Shown piece by piece: positions 1 through 10,072 of a stretch of DNA of 31,166 bases (the stretch's first letter is position 1; every line of letters begins with the position of its first letter). This DNA is from JBDHUW01 sp039809345 (lineage in GTDB: Bacteria > Patescibacteriota > Gracilibacteria > Absconditabacterales > Absconditicoccaceae): NCBI GenBank assembly GCA_039809345.1, contig JBDHUW010000012.1, positions 1 to 31,166 of the forward strand, in the 5' to 3' direction. The translations under genes were made by a program, and so were the position numbers. Under the pieces are notes generated by a model, which searched no databases, was not told where the DNA came from, and saw only the letters and a list, made by a program, of their open reading frames with translations.

Positions 1-1
1 C

Positions 2-991
2 CCTCTTCCGACCCCACCACCTACTACAGCACCTACAACACCACCTACTACGCCACCAACACCACCACCGACACCAGCACCGACGCCAGCACCAACACCA
101 GCACCGACACCAGCACCAGCACCAGCACCGACGCCAGCACCAGCACCAAAACTCACTAAAACTCCCCTTGAGGATGCAATTAAAGAGTGAGACGATGTGG
201 AGATCGATTGGGAATGGCCTGCGTGAAATAAGCAGACCGCTAAATGAAAAGTCAGCCTGGTAAAAGAGAATTGATTAATTTCGATTGAAGAAACTGATTC
301 TACAGGTAAAGTTACAATCAAATTTATAAATGCAAATTATATTAATGCCCTTAATTGAAACCCCATTTCAATTGAGGTAAAAAAAAAACTAACGAAAAAT
401 AATGTACAGCAGAGGAAAGAATTAGTGGATAGAATAAATTGAGTTGATGCTTTTAAACAGAGATTTATAGAGTTAAGAGCTGAGTTAGAACAAGCAGCTA
501 CACCAGAATCACTTATAAAGATCCAATGAAAATACGATACTTATAAAGGATCTATGAGAAGAACTAGAAAATCGATAAAGGAGACTATCTCCTCATTGTC
601 TCAAGAGGATAGTGAGCTGTTAGAGTATTATGTGAAAGAGCTTGAAAGAAAGATTTTAGAGATGGATAAAGATAACCAGAATTTTGGCGATCTACTTGCT
701 AATAAAAAAGGAGCAACGAGCAATGCAAAAAATAATTCAGCAACTACTTTAACTCCAGCTGAAACAATTAAAACTAAATGATTGCAATGATTGATTGAAT
801 TATCGAGTCCACTTTTAAAACTAGGTAGTTATATAGTTTCAATAACAGATGCCTCATTGTATGACGCTGTAGATGAACTAATTAAAACTCCCGAAAATCA
901 AGATAATGTGAATTACAAAATCAAAAATAATAATATTGTAATAACTTGAATAAAAGATAATAACTGAAAATGGATCGGTAAATCAAAATAA
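2..991 (+). CDS. Unknown protein with Pro/Thr/Ala-rich repeat, 5' end outside window
   Basis: The reading frame is open from the window edge to TAA with seven or more in-frame TGA codons read as Gly; no start is visible, so this is the C-terminal 329 residues. Residues 1-49 are a low-complexity Pro/Thr/Ala tract (PAPT units). A small beta-rich segment follows (about residues 58-105), beginning EGDDVEIDW, then a charged helical, probably coiled-coil stretch (about 120-225), a Thr/Asn-rich linker, and a C-terminal part ending GKWIGKSK. I recognise no family. The tract looks like a flexible linker joining an unseen N-terminal domain to the helical part. The next gene starts 27 bases downstream but appears to have its own -10 element. 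Reading the frame is certain; the function is not known. Confidence 0.8.
55..148 (+). repeat. Short tandem repeat encoding Pro-Ala-Pro-Thr units
   Basis: Repeats of a 6/12-base unit related to ccagcaccgaca run through this stretch in frame, giving alternating Pro with Ala or Thr. It is much more GC-rich than its surroundings and is the kind of sequence where copy number drifts between strains. Confidence 0.85.
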
Positions 992-1004
992 TCTTTTATC
1001 ATTA

Positions 1005-1010
1005 TATAAT
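1005..1010 (+). promoter_or_regulatory. Consensus -10 box, probably leaderless transcript
   Basis: A perfect TATAAT ends eight bases before the ATG at 1019. The transcription start would fall at or within a base or two of the start codon, so the mRNA is probably leaderless. No convincing -35 box is visible. Confidence 0.45.
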
Positions 1011-1018
1011 GCAAAACC

Positions 1019-1342
1019 ATGACAACTATTGATTCAGAACAAGAGGATCAAGTAAAATGATTTTTGATGGATTTGTTGTATGAAGCAGGTTTCACGGAGG
1101 AGGAGGATAATATTCCTATGCTTCTCAATGATTTGGAGCCAATTTTTTTGGACAATATCACGTCACAGTTGGCTGTTTCACTCCCTGAAGTACAGCGTGA
1201 AAAGGCATGGGATCTTTTGGAAACGGATGATTTCACTTGATTTTTCACGTACTGCCAAGCGAATATAAAAAATTATGAAGATGTTTTCCAAAAAGCATTA
1301 GATGTTTTTGCTGATGAGTATTTGAGCAACTTTACAGAATAG
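1019..1342 (+). CDS. Small acidic helical protein (DUF5663-like)
   Basis: 107 residues, ATG to TAG, with two in-frame TGA codons (Gly) that break it in the standard code. The protein is acidic and all-helical in character. Its pattern (a short helix LLYEAGF, then EEEDNIPMLLNDLEPIFLDNI, then a region ending in an acidic helix) resembles the small DUF5663-type proteins common in Patescibacteria; this is pattern recognition only, not a verified match. It has no signal peptide or membrane segment. It lies between two lineage-specific genes, is followed by a hairpin terminator, and has a -10 box immediately upstream, so it is probably its own transcription unit. Confidence 0.8.
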
Positions 1343-1374
1343 TATTCTGAAATTATGTCAATAAATAAACTAAG

Positions 1375-1402
1375 AATAACAGGCAATCTGCTTGTTATTT
1401 TT
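1375..1402 (+). terminator. Rho-independent terminator after the small acidic gene
   Basis: AATAACAGGCA, loop ATC, TGCTTGTTATT forms an 11-bp stem with one G-T pair, directly followed by a run of five T. It lies 33 bases after the TAG at 1342. Confidence 0.7.
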
Positions 1403-1422
1403 GTATATTACTGAATGTTGAT

Positions 1423-1428
1423 TATACT
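1423..1428 (+). promoter_or_regulatory. -10 box six bases before an ATG, probably leaderless
   Basis: TATACT ends six bases before the ATG at 1435. TTGTAT at 1401-1406 gives a 16-base spacer as a possible -35. The expected transcription start coincides with the start codon. Confidence 0.45.
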
Positions 1429-1434
1429 ATTTGT

Positions 1435-4221
1435 ATGACTGTGGAAAGAACAAAACAGCTAATGAAAGATATAGCAGATCGCTTCAATTGAGTGACATCG
1501 AGTACTGTTGATGTAATCTGAGTATCTAATATAATCAATGCTACTCAGCATGATCTTTTTGGCACTTTATGATCATTACAAGTTTGAAGTGAGCATATGA
1601 CTGAATTTAACCAGGTGCATAGATCAGTGATGACTCTTGTCAATGATTTTTCTCGTCAGTTGGCAACTGCTCAGACTACTCTAATGAATGAATTTCCTAC
1701 TCCTTGAACACCACCAACACCTCCTGCAACTCTATGAGCAGCAGCGGCAAATGCGCGTGCAGAAATTATCAGATTGAGTGGATTGAGAGGAGGTATTACT
1801 AACGCAAATCAGATAAGAATATATACTGATATGATAAGTAGAATCGAGGGGATATTAAAAATTCACAATGAATACCCGGCTATCATAACTGAGCTGAGAA
1901 GGATGGTTTCGCCATCTGCTGTACTTGGTGTGCCAGCCACCTGATTTTTCCATGATATTTATCAGGCAGTATGAAATTTTGCTATTGATACTCCATTGCC
2001 AGCGCAAAATAATGTAGAGCTATGAGTTCCTGCAACGCTAACTGTACCCAATTTTGTAGATAACATGTATCGTGTTGGAAGGCCTGTACCTGCAACTACT
2101 ACATTACAATTGGCAGATATCGAATTGCCAGGTGGAGAAAAAGTTACTCTGTCGGGTATCACTATCGCTTGAGGTGCGTTAGAGTTTACTAATGTACAGG
2201 TTGTAGCTCCGGCTTGATTTGATGCTTACCCATTGACTGTTGAAATCCCTGTTACAAGTGAATACCTTGTGGTAAATCCGATGGGTGGAGCTGACTTGCC
2301 AATTCGTCATACAAAAAGATTACCAGTAACGATAAATAGACCTTTATTGTCATATCTTGATCAAGAAGCACAGTTGCTTTGATTAAGGACGCAAATAGAT
2401 CTTATAGCTAATTGAATCTGGAATAGTCCTAATGGCTACAATGCAACTCTTCGTGCTGAAGTAGATACGTTATTGACAGCAAATTGAATATGATCAGGAA
2501 TGTTGACGCCTGAGCGTAGAAAAAATCTAATTGATGCCATTTTGGCAGATCCGACTATTGCATGAATTTATACTCTTGCTGATTTGCAAAACGAATGCAT
2601 AAGAGAAACAATTCCTTCTCATACATGAAAACCACTGAGTGATTTCTTTGTCAAAGATGATGCAGAAAGACGCCTAAGCCCAGCAGATTTTCTCAAGAAG
2701 ATAAGAGGGATTTTGTGAACCGAGGGCGAAAATATTGAAAGAAAATTTCTCGTTGATCGTATACGTGAATTGCTAGCAACACCTGCGCATCTATGAACGG
2801 TGCTGGCGTTGGCGACTACAGCTATGGATGAGTATCAAAACTCGATACAACAGCTCACTACTGCTGCAGCACAACCATTGTTGCAACACAATTTAGATCA
2901 TTTTGCAACTAATCGTGGCAATCTTTTTCCTACTGAGACTATCGCAGAGCGTTATAGATGATCTCGATTGACAAGAAATTTCAGGGATGTGAGAGACCGA
3001 ATGAGGTGAAGAAGCCCAGATCCCATGAGATTGCGCACATTGTTGAATGCAGAGAATCCAAATGATCACAACTACATGGCATTTTTTCAATGAATGAAAT
3101 CAGATAGTTCAACTGTGAGTAAAAATTGAATAGTTTTGCCAAGATGATGATGAAATATCGATATATCTGTGGGGGTAGAAATGCCATCTTATCAGACCAT
3201 AGCTCCCAAGATTCAAATTTCAGGAGCAATCAATTTCACATTGGACAATAGATTTATTCATGCATGAAGCTTACAGTGAATTATAGAAGGGATACTTCGT
3301 CCTGAAACCGTGATTGAATGAGCAGATGAAGCAGCTTCTTTTGTAATCAAATCACAGGTGATCATGATGCTCTATAAGGTCATGGTACAGCAAGCAAATG
3401 CTCGTCTATGAACTCTACAGGACTATGGGAACCCTCGCACTTCTATGACAAATGAGTGAGGAGTATTGCGTGTAGTGCAACATCTCCCTTGATGAGTAAA
3501 TGATGTATTGTTTGATGAAAATGTATTCACTAATACGTGAGAATGACTCGATATTCTCTCTGCACAATGGCACCGTATTATGTCGATAAACAACGAAGAT
3601 TACGTTCGCGGGATGACTGAACGTCCTAGACATATGGCGCAAAGTCGATTGAGAAGGCGAAGATATTGAAACCGTTTAGATTTTGCTTTTGATGTTGTTG
3701 ATGGAGTAGAGTGATTTTATGAAAACGGACAACTGAGACTTAATGTAAATTGAGTAATCATCCCAGAGAATCCAGGGCGACGTTCTCGTGGTATGGATAT
3801 CGACCGTATATTTGCGAGTCCGCTATTGTATGGGAAGCAACACGATATTATGAAATCATTTTATCAAAATATGGTTACGAAATTATTCTGGCCAGACTGA
3901 ATAGAGCAACCATTGTCTCGTGTGGCAATGTGACATACAGGATTGACAGCATCAAGACAACAACCATGAGCATTCAAAGCATATGGTGTAGAATACAATG
4001 GTCGTTTATATGTGATTAAGCCATCAAATGGTGGGGGAGGTATTATTGCAGGAGAGCTTTCTACGGAGTGAGGTGGCTATAATCTAAACCCAGAGACATG
4101 AATAGTTGATCCAACTCCAGATAATGATGCATTCTGATATAATGACGAGCAGTCTAGGATCATCTTCTCAAATCCGACTATCATGAATCATTTTATAGAG
4201 CATATGGTAAGACAAATGTAA
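1435..4221 (+). CDS. Large protein of unknown function, 928 aa
   Basis: One uninterrupted frame of 929 codons when TGA is sense; in the standard code it is broken by dozens of TGA and looks empty. It starts at ATG six bases after a -10 box and ends in TAA. The N-terminal part (residues 1-150) is helical. A Val/Pro-rich beta-like region follows (about 180-300, with motifs such as GVPATLTVPNFVDN). The middle is helical, a basic patch near residue 745 has several Arg in a row, and the C-terminal part is rich in Gly (NGGGGIIAGELSTEGGGY). There is no signal peptide, membrane segment or catalytic motif that I recognise. Its size and lack of recognisable domains suggest a structural or effector-like role, but that is a guess. 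Confidence 0.85.
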
Positions 4222-4255
4222 TCTATAAGGAGATCAAAATTCTGAAACAATAAAA

Positions 4256-4284
4256 TTGACAAAGCCCTATATAATATGTATAAT
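4256..4284 (+). promoter_or_regulatory. Perfect consensus housekeeping promoter
   Basis: TTGACA (4256-4261), a 17-base spacer, and TATAAT (4279-4284) match the sigma-70 consensus at all twelve positions. The predicted start is near 4291, leaving about 25 untranslated bases, AT-rich and without a Shine-Dalgarno motif, before the ATG at 4316. Confidence 0.75.
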
Positions 4285-4315
4285 ATATTTAATTTATATT
4301 AGCAACATCTAGATA

Positions 4316-5176
4316 ATGACTTTGAAACATGTAGGAAGTTGACTATGAGATGCTACATTGGTGCCCGTACATATGGTAGGTGCCGCTTGAAATATCGTAG
4401 CAAACGTAGTAGAATCATGAAAAAACGCATGATTGGCTTTTGCTAATGTTGCTAATAAAGCAAGACAAATGACGACATCTTTATTTAAGCCGTGGTTCAA
4501 GTTAGAATCCTTAAAATCATTTCCAAGCAAAGCATCATTTGTTGATAAACGAAAAACTGTTTTTTGAAACGCTGGGAAGGCAATTGTCAATAGTTGAAAG
4601 CGAGTTGCAAACTCTGCAAAATATGCATTGTTGTCAACTCCGCTTACGCTTGCGACATGGGCTGCTATGCCTGTAGTAGGCGTTGCAGGATCAGCGATTA
4701 CTGCTACTAAATGAATCGCACAAACTGCAGCATGAGCGGTTTTAGATCCACTGAATGCTATTACCAAACCATTTGAGCAGTGAATTCACGACAAATGATT
4801 AAAATATTCTACTGTGAGTAAAGTAGATTATACTTCATATGCAGATTATGTCGAAGCAGCTAAACAATACCGTTCTGAATCTAAGCAAAAAAAGATATCT
4901 AAACTTGAAGCTAAATTAGCAAAGCTAAAATGAGAAAAAGTTTCAGATAGTGCTCCTGCTCAAGCTCCTGAGAAATCACAAAAAGTATCTCGTGCCGAAT
5001 CTTCAGAGGAACCAGATAGTGAGGAAGCTGCACCAGAAAAGAAAGAGTATACACCACCTAAAAAGCAGAAACCTGCTCCAATTTGAATCCCACCTATCTG
5101 AAAGTGATGAGAAAACAAACCTGAAGAAAAATCAAAACCTGCATCAGACGACGATGACGGGTCGGAAAAAAAATAA
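4316..5176 (+). CDS. Unknown protein with Gly/Ala-rich hydrophobic segment and Lys/Pro/Asp tail
   Basis: 286 residues, ATG to TAA, with many in-frame TGA. The N-terminal half is small-residue rich. A hydrophobic Ala/Gly stretch around residues 105-145 (ATWAAMPVVGVAGSAI) may associate with a membrane. A charged helical part (about 175-205, YRSESKQKKISKLEAKLAKLKG) leads into a low-complexity tail rich in Pro, Lys, Glu and Asp. I do not recognise a family. It is driven by the consensus promoter upstream, and its last 23 bases overlap the start of the zincin-like gene, so the two are probably translationally coupled and work together. Confidence 0.8.
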
Positions 5177-5789
5177 GAAGACAGTAAAAAATGATGCTTC
5201 ACTGTCTGGTAAAGTTGTATCTTACACTCAGTGACAACCTGAATTTCTCCAAACAATTGCTAGTATAAGTGCTTCAAAAAAGCATCTGATTGATTCTATA
5301 AAATATGACGTGGTTAAAAAAGTGGATGCAGGAAGAACTCCTCCCAATAATGTAGTACCATGTGGCGCAGTAGTGGTAGATGCTTCATGATGAGTGCTGA
5401 AGCCTAAGATGCAGATTGCAATTACTCATCAAGATCATCCAGAAACGATAGTACACGAAACTATTCATGGGTTTTCTCATCCCTATTTGTATGCATGAAA
5501 ACTTCTAAAAGAGTGAAAGATCTCAATCTCAGATCCCAAACAAGCTGCTTTGGTAAAGGAGCATTATAGTACTGTGACTAATCTTTATAAAAAAGCAAAA
5601 GAGAAAGGCTATAAAGTGATAAATGGATCAAGTGTAGAGGATAATGTTATGGAATTTATTGCAAATCTGTCAAATGCAGAATCGGTAAAAGAGTTGAAAA
5701 AGTTATGACTCTATGATCCGTTGCTTTGAGCATATAAAAACTTGGTAAATAGCGCAGAATCACTTGAAATACCATATAAGCAAATATAG
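5154..5789 (+). CDS. Zincin-like metallopeptidase domain protein (HETIH)
   Basis: 211 residues with several TGA codons. Residues 101-105 are HETIH, an HExxH zinc-binding signature inside a hydrophobic helix (ETIVHETIHGF). About 70 residues later comes EDNVMEFIANLSNAES, placed like the third zinc ligand region (EFxAE-type) of the small zincin domains found in phage structural and polyvalent proteins. The N-terminal 20 residues are Lys-rich and there is no signal peptide. The start overlaps the previous gene by 23 bases. A role as a peptidase acting on a partner from this block, or delivered to the host cell, is possible but unproven; the motif itself is clear. Confidence 0.7.
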
Positions 5790-5799
5790 TATATTAGTT

Positions 5800-6204
5800 A
5801 TGTCTGATTTTTCTCCGTTAGTACAAGAGTATTATAAAACACCAATCAACAACTATAGAATGGATGATTCTATGGCCAGTTTTCATGAATGAAATGCTCT
5901 CTGTGGAGATGATATTACTGTATATTTTCAGTATGATGACCAAAAGGTAATCACAAAACGGAGTTATGATGGCAATGTGAGTATGGTGACACAAGCTGCT
6001 GCAAGCTTTTTTTCTGAAATTATTGTGTGAAAAACCTTTGATGAAATTTTGTCATTAAATGAACAATTGATGATTGATCATGGGTTTGATGTCTCTCACC
6101 GCAGGCGTAGAGCTAGAGTGATACCAATCCTAGCTACCCGCAACGCAATTCACTTTCTTTTGGGAGACGGTATAGTCGATGTTTTTGATGATATTTTGGT
6201 CTAA
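5800..6204 (+). CDS. IscU/SufU-like iron-sulfur scaffold homologue with missing cysteines
   Basis: 134 residues, ATG ten bases after the previous stop. It follows the SufU/NifU N-terminal pattern: GNALCGDDITVYF (Cys35 with the following Asp37), a segment SYDG..SMVTQAAASFFSE corresponding to the usual GCxIS...ASAS region, IVGKTFDEI, and a C-terminal RRRRARVIPILATRNAI matching the usual RRKRCATLPLLALRNA. Of the three cluster-binding cysteines only the first survives; by my alignment the second is Ser and the third Ala. It may be a degenerate scaffold, a sulfur or zinc carrier, or a regulatory relative. No other Fe-S assembly gene is visible nearby. Confidence 0.65.
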
Positions 6205-6294
6205 ATAGCGCTCTAGTAGGCATATCTGACTTGCATTTTTCTCATATAAATCTATAAGAAAGATATCTATTTTATAGCAATAATTTTTCTTTTG

Positions 6295-9200
6295 ATGAAA
6301 AAAGAATCACCACAGTATGATCCTAAGCGTGTTGAACAATCAATCCTCGATTATCGAAGAGAACAAAAAACATTTGAGAAGTCTATCACCAGTAAGGATG
6401 AAAATAATCCATATAGATTTTATGATGGCCCACCGTTTATCACTTGACTCCCTCATTATGGAAGTCTTTTGAGCTCGGTAGTGAAGGATATCGTTACTAG
6501 ATATCGAACACAAAAGTGAAAGCGTATTGAAAGGGTTTGGTGATGGGATTGCCACTGAATTTATGTTGAGCAAAAAGTACAAGAAAAGTTGTGATACACA
6601 TCAAATAAGGATATTGAAGAAAAGGGTATTGAGTGATTCATAAAGGGGTGTTATGATTTTACAAAGGACGTATCTGACCAATGGGATCGGTATGTTGATC
6701 ATGTATGACGTCGAGTAGATTTCAAAAATGCCTACAAGACTATGGACAACAATTACATGGAATCTGTAATGTGGGTTTTCAAATCTCTCTGGGAAAAAGG
6801 CCTTGTCTACAAAGGCAAAAGAGTGTCTCTCTACTCCACCAAGCTCAATACACCAATTTCAAACTATGAAGTAGCATTGGACAATAGTTATGCTGATGTA
6901 AGTGATCCTGCGATTACTGTGAAGTTTCCAGTTGTGCAGGGAGCGAGTGATCAGTATCAAACAACAGAGGATTGAGCATTGCAATATGTAAGGTGAGTGA
7001 TCAAGGATGAACAAGGGAGAATATTGGTTTTACAGGATCTCCATTTCAATGATCGATGCTTGCCATGATGAAGAGTAGAAAAGTGAGAATCGTGTGAGGA
7101 CGCAATCAAAAGAGAAATACAAGAAGAAGCCTGATTGGTAGTTTCTAGCATAAGTGAAATTTGAAATACCAAAGTAGTTTATGGTGGCAAACTGTGGTAT
7201 GCAAAATATTTTGACGTAGTAGCTGCAGGAACTTTCCAGCTAGAGAAAACAGAGGAGAATAGGTTTTCATGACACGCATGGGTCGAAAAGATTCCAAGTG
7301 AAAATAAACGAGGATTTGATATTAGAATCAATGATCTCATTATCGATGGAGAGGATACTATTTACAATGATTTTCACACTCTCTGTCTTGCTGAAACATT
7401 GCGTGCTGATGAATTGTCAAAGACTGAAAAGCATACAATGTCTTTCCTTGCGCGAACTACGACACCTCGAACGATCCCATCTAACCTAGCATTGGTAGTA
7501 AATAAGGAGATAAAATATGCTCAGATATATGATAAAGCACAAAATGAGTATTTCATATTGGCGGAATCACTTCTGCATAAATATTATAAATCTAGTGATG
7601 ATTATATAGTTGTTCGTGTTTCATCGTGATCAGAATTGCTGTGACTTTCATACAAACCACCATTCTCATTCTACACAAACAAATGACCTCAACATCACAA
7701 GGTGTATGCAGCAGATTATGTGACTGATAGTGATGGTACTGGAATCGTGCATACTGCGCCTGAATTCGGAGAAGAGGATTTCCAGACAGGCCTTAGACAA
7801 AATCTTTTTCAGACAGAGGCATTGGATCTTGAATGAAAGTTTACTGAGGAAGTGCCTGCATATCAAGGCATGTACTATCGTGATGCAAATGATGTAATAT
7901 CAAAAGATCTCAAAGAAATGTGAGCATTGATCAAAAAAGAATCGATTACTCACTCGGTAGCAATGTGTCCACGTACGTGAGTACCATTGATCTACAAGGC
8001 TCAAGATGCATGGTTTATCAATATCCAAGCTATCAAACAAAAACTCTTTGAAAATAATGAAAAAATCCATTGGGTTCCTGATCATCTTAAGCATGGTAGA
8101 TTTTTGAAGTCTATGGAAAGTGCTCCAGATCGATGTATTTCAAGAACTCGTTTTTGGGCTACTCCGATGCCAGTTTGGAAGTCAGAAGATGGAGATATGA
8201 AGGTGTTGTGATCACTAGCTGAGATATTTGATCTTGATCAAACAGGAAGTAAATTATTGGAAAAGAGAATACATGAGGATTCGGGCCTTGCGCACTATCG
8301 AGATACTCTCAACGATAAAGAATTCGACCTTCATCGTCCATATATCGATTCTATACGAGGAGAGATAGATGGCAAAAAATATACTCGCATCCCCGAAGTC
8401 CTTGATCCATGGTTGGAATCTGGTTCTATGCCATATGCACAAGTGCATTACCCATTTGAAAACAAAGAAAAATTTGAAGCCTCATTCCCTGCGGATTATG
8501 TAGCAGAGTATGTATGACAGGTGAGAGCATGGTTTTTCTTCATGCACGCGATCTCTACGATGCTGACTATGCCAGAGAAATTTGATGGTCAAGTATTGGT
8601 TACTGATAAGCCAGTATTGCCATTGCCTGAGAGTAAGTGGAATTCTCCTGCATTTACAAACGTGGTTTGTACATGAGTACTTGCTTGAAATGATGGACGT
8701 AAGATGTCAAAATCTCTAGGCAACTACCCAGATCCTAAAGACACACTAGAAAATATGTGATGAGACACTGTGAGAATGTATTTGGCTGCAAGCCCAATCG
8801 TGGTATGAGGCGATATGAATTTCATGGATGATGGTTTGAAAGAAACATACAAGAAATGTATACTGCCGCTTTGGAATAGCTACTATTTTTATAGCACATA
8901 TGCGGGGATAGACAAGTTTGTACCTTCGATTTGAGGACTGCGTGATATTGATTTGAATTCACTTGCGCATCCACTCGATCGTTGGATGGTGATGAAAACA
9001 ATGCAACTTGTAAATGAGGTAGATGGTTCTATGCAAGCATATAATATGCAAACTTGAGCGATTGCTATAATTGATTTCATGGATGATCTGACAAACCGAT
9101 ATATCCGTAGATCAAGACGCAGATTCCGGGAGCACGGAGAGGGAGACAATATGTGACAAGATAAGCGTGATGCGTATACTGTACTCTATGGAGTATTGAC

Positions 9201-10068
9201 TGAGATATGCTTGATTACTGCTCCTTATATGCCATTTATCACAGAATATATTTATAGAGAACTCACAGAGAAGGAGTCGGTGCATTTGGAAGAGATAGAA
9301 ATATATGACTTAGATACAATTGACAAGGACTTACTCCGCGATATGTGACTTACACAAAAGATAGTATCATTGTGACTGTCTTTGAGATGACAGAAGAAGC
9401 TGAGAGTCAAGCAGCCTTTGCCTGCAGTATTGGTGTCTACTACGTTACCAGAGCTATACCAAGATATGATTGTAGAAGAACTCAATGTAAAACAGCTCCG
9501 TATAGATGAATCTCTTGCCACCAAAGTGCAAGCAGTATGTAAGCCAAATGCAAGATTGCTTTGAAAGAAATTCGGGAAGGATATGCAAACCGTGATTGGC
9601 GAGGCCAAGGCAGGTAATTTTGTGTTGGCTTGAAATGGTACTGTGCTAGTGGCAAACACGTATGAATTATCATCTGATGAATATGTGATAGAATACGAAA
9701 AATGAGATATGCCTTTCGATGTTGCAATCGATGGATCTTTGATAGTGGCATTGGATGACACACTGACTGATGAACTGCGCCTGGAATGAGATGCAAGAGA
9801 CTTGATTAGATATATCCAAGAAGCTCGTAAAACAGCAGATTATAATCTAGACGATAGAATACAATTGGCAATCGCACTGCCACAAGACGTAGAACAGATC
9901 AAAGACATGCCATACAAAAGCGATATTCAAACACTCATCCAAAAATTTGGAGAATTGATCGCTAGTGAAACATTGGCTACTTTGTGCGAAAGTCTTGAGA
10001 GCCCTGACCAGCAAGAAAATGTGGAACTGGAGATGGTTGGGAAAGTATGGTTTGGAATAAAGAAGTAG
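6295..10068 (+). CDS. ileS: Isoleucyl-tRNA synthetase with an inserted Nudix domain
   Basis: Charges tRNA-Ile with isoleucine in the cytoplasm. The 1257 residues compare with about 930-1070 for usual IleRS. In order: HIGH-type motif (PHYGS, 53-57); GWDCHG; the start of the CP1 editing domain; an inserted Nudix domain from about residue 230 to 370 with a textbook Nudix box at 259-281 (G.....E.......REIQEEAGL); then the editing motifs TTTP.TIPSNLAL (from 388) and GTGIVHTAPEFGEEDF; DWCISRTRFW; KMSKS at 803-807; and the anticodon-binding region (DDLTN.YIRRSRRRF, around 931-944). Dozens of TGA codons encode Gly. CGA/CGG fall at conserved Trp positions (residues 21, 71, 140, 387, 392, 613, 935, 945). 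ATG start; no Shine-Dalgarno. It converges with the ZIP gene, four bases apart. Confidence 0.97.
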
Positions 10069-10072
10069 GTCT

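Noticed and set aside
4309..4767. 152-codon minus-strand open frame covering the start of the next gene
   Set aside because: The plus frame begins directly after a consensus promoter, spans 286 codons, and continues the block's gene order; the minus frame looks like low-complexity Ala/Thr noise.
6205..6294. Possible tRNA gene before ileS
   Set aside because: No cloverleaf, no TTC-loop sequence and a very AT-rich composition; the same holds for the other intergenic gaps.
9252..9761. 169-codon minus-strand open frame
   Set aside because: Antisense to the 3' half of ileS, inside a continuous, clearly homologous frame.
6295..10068. ileS as a pseudogene or several fragments
   Set aside because: The many apparent stops are all TGA, none TAA or TAG, and all fall at glycine positions, so the gene is intact under the recoded table.
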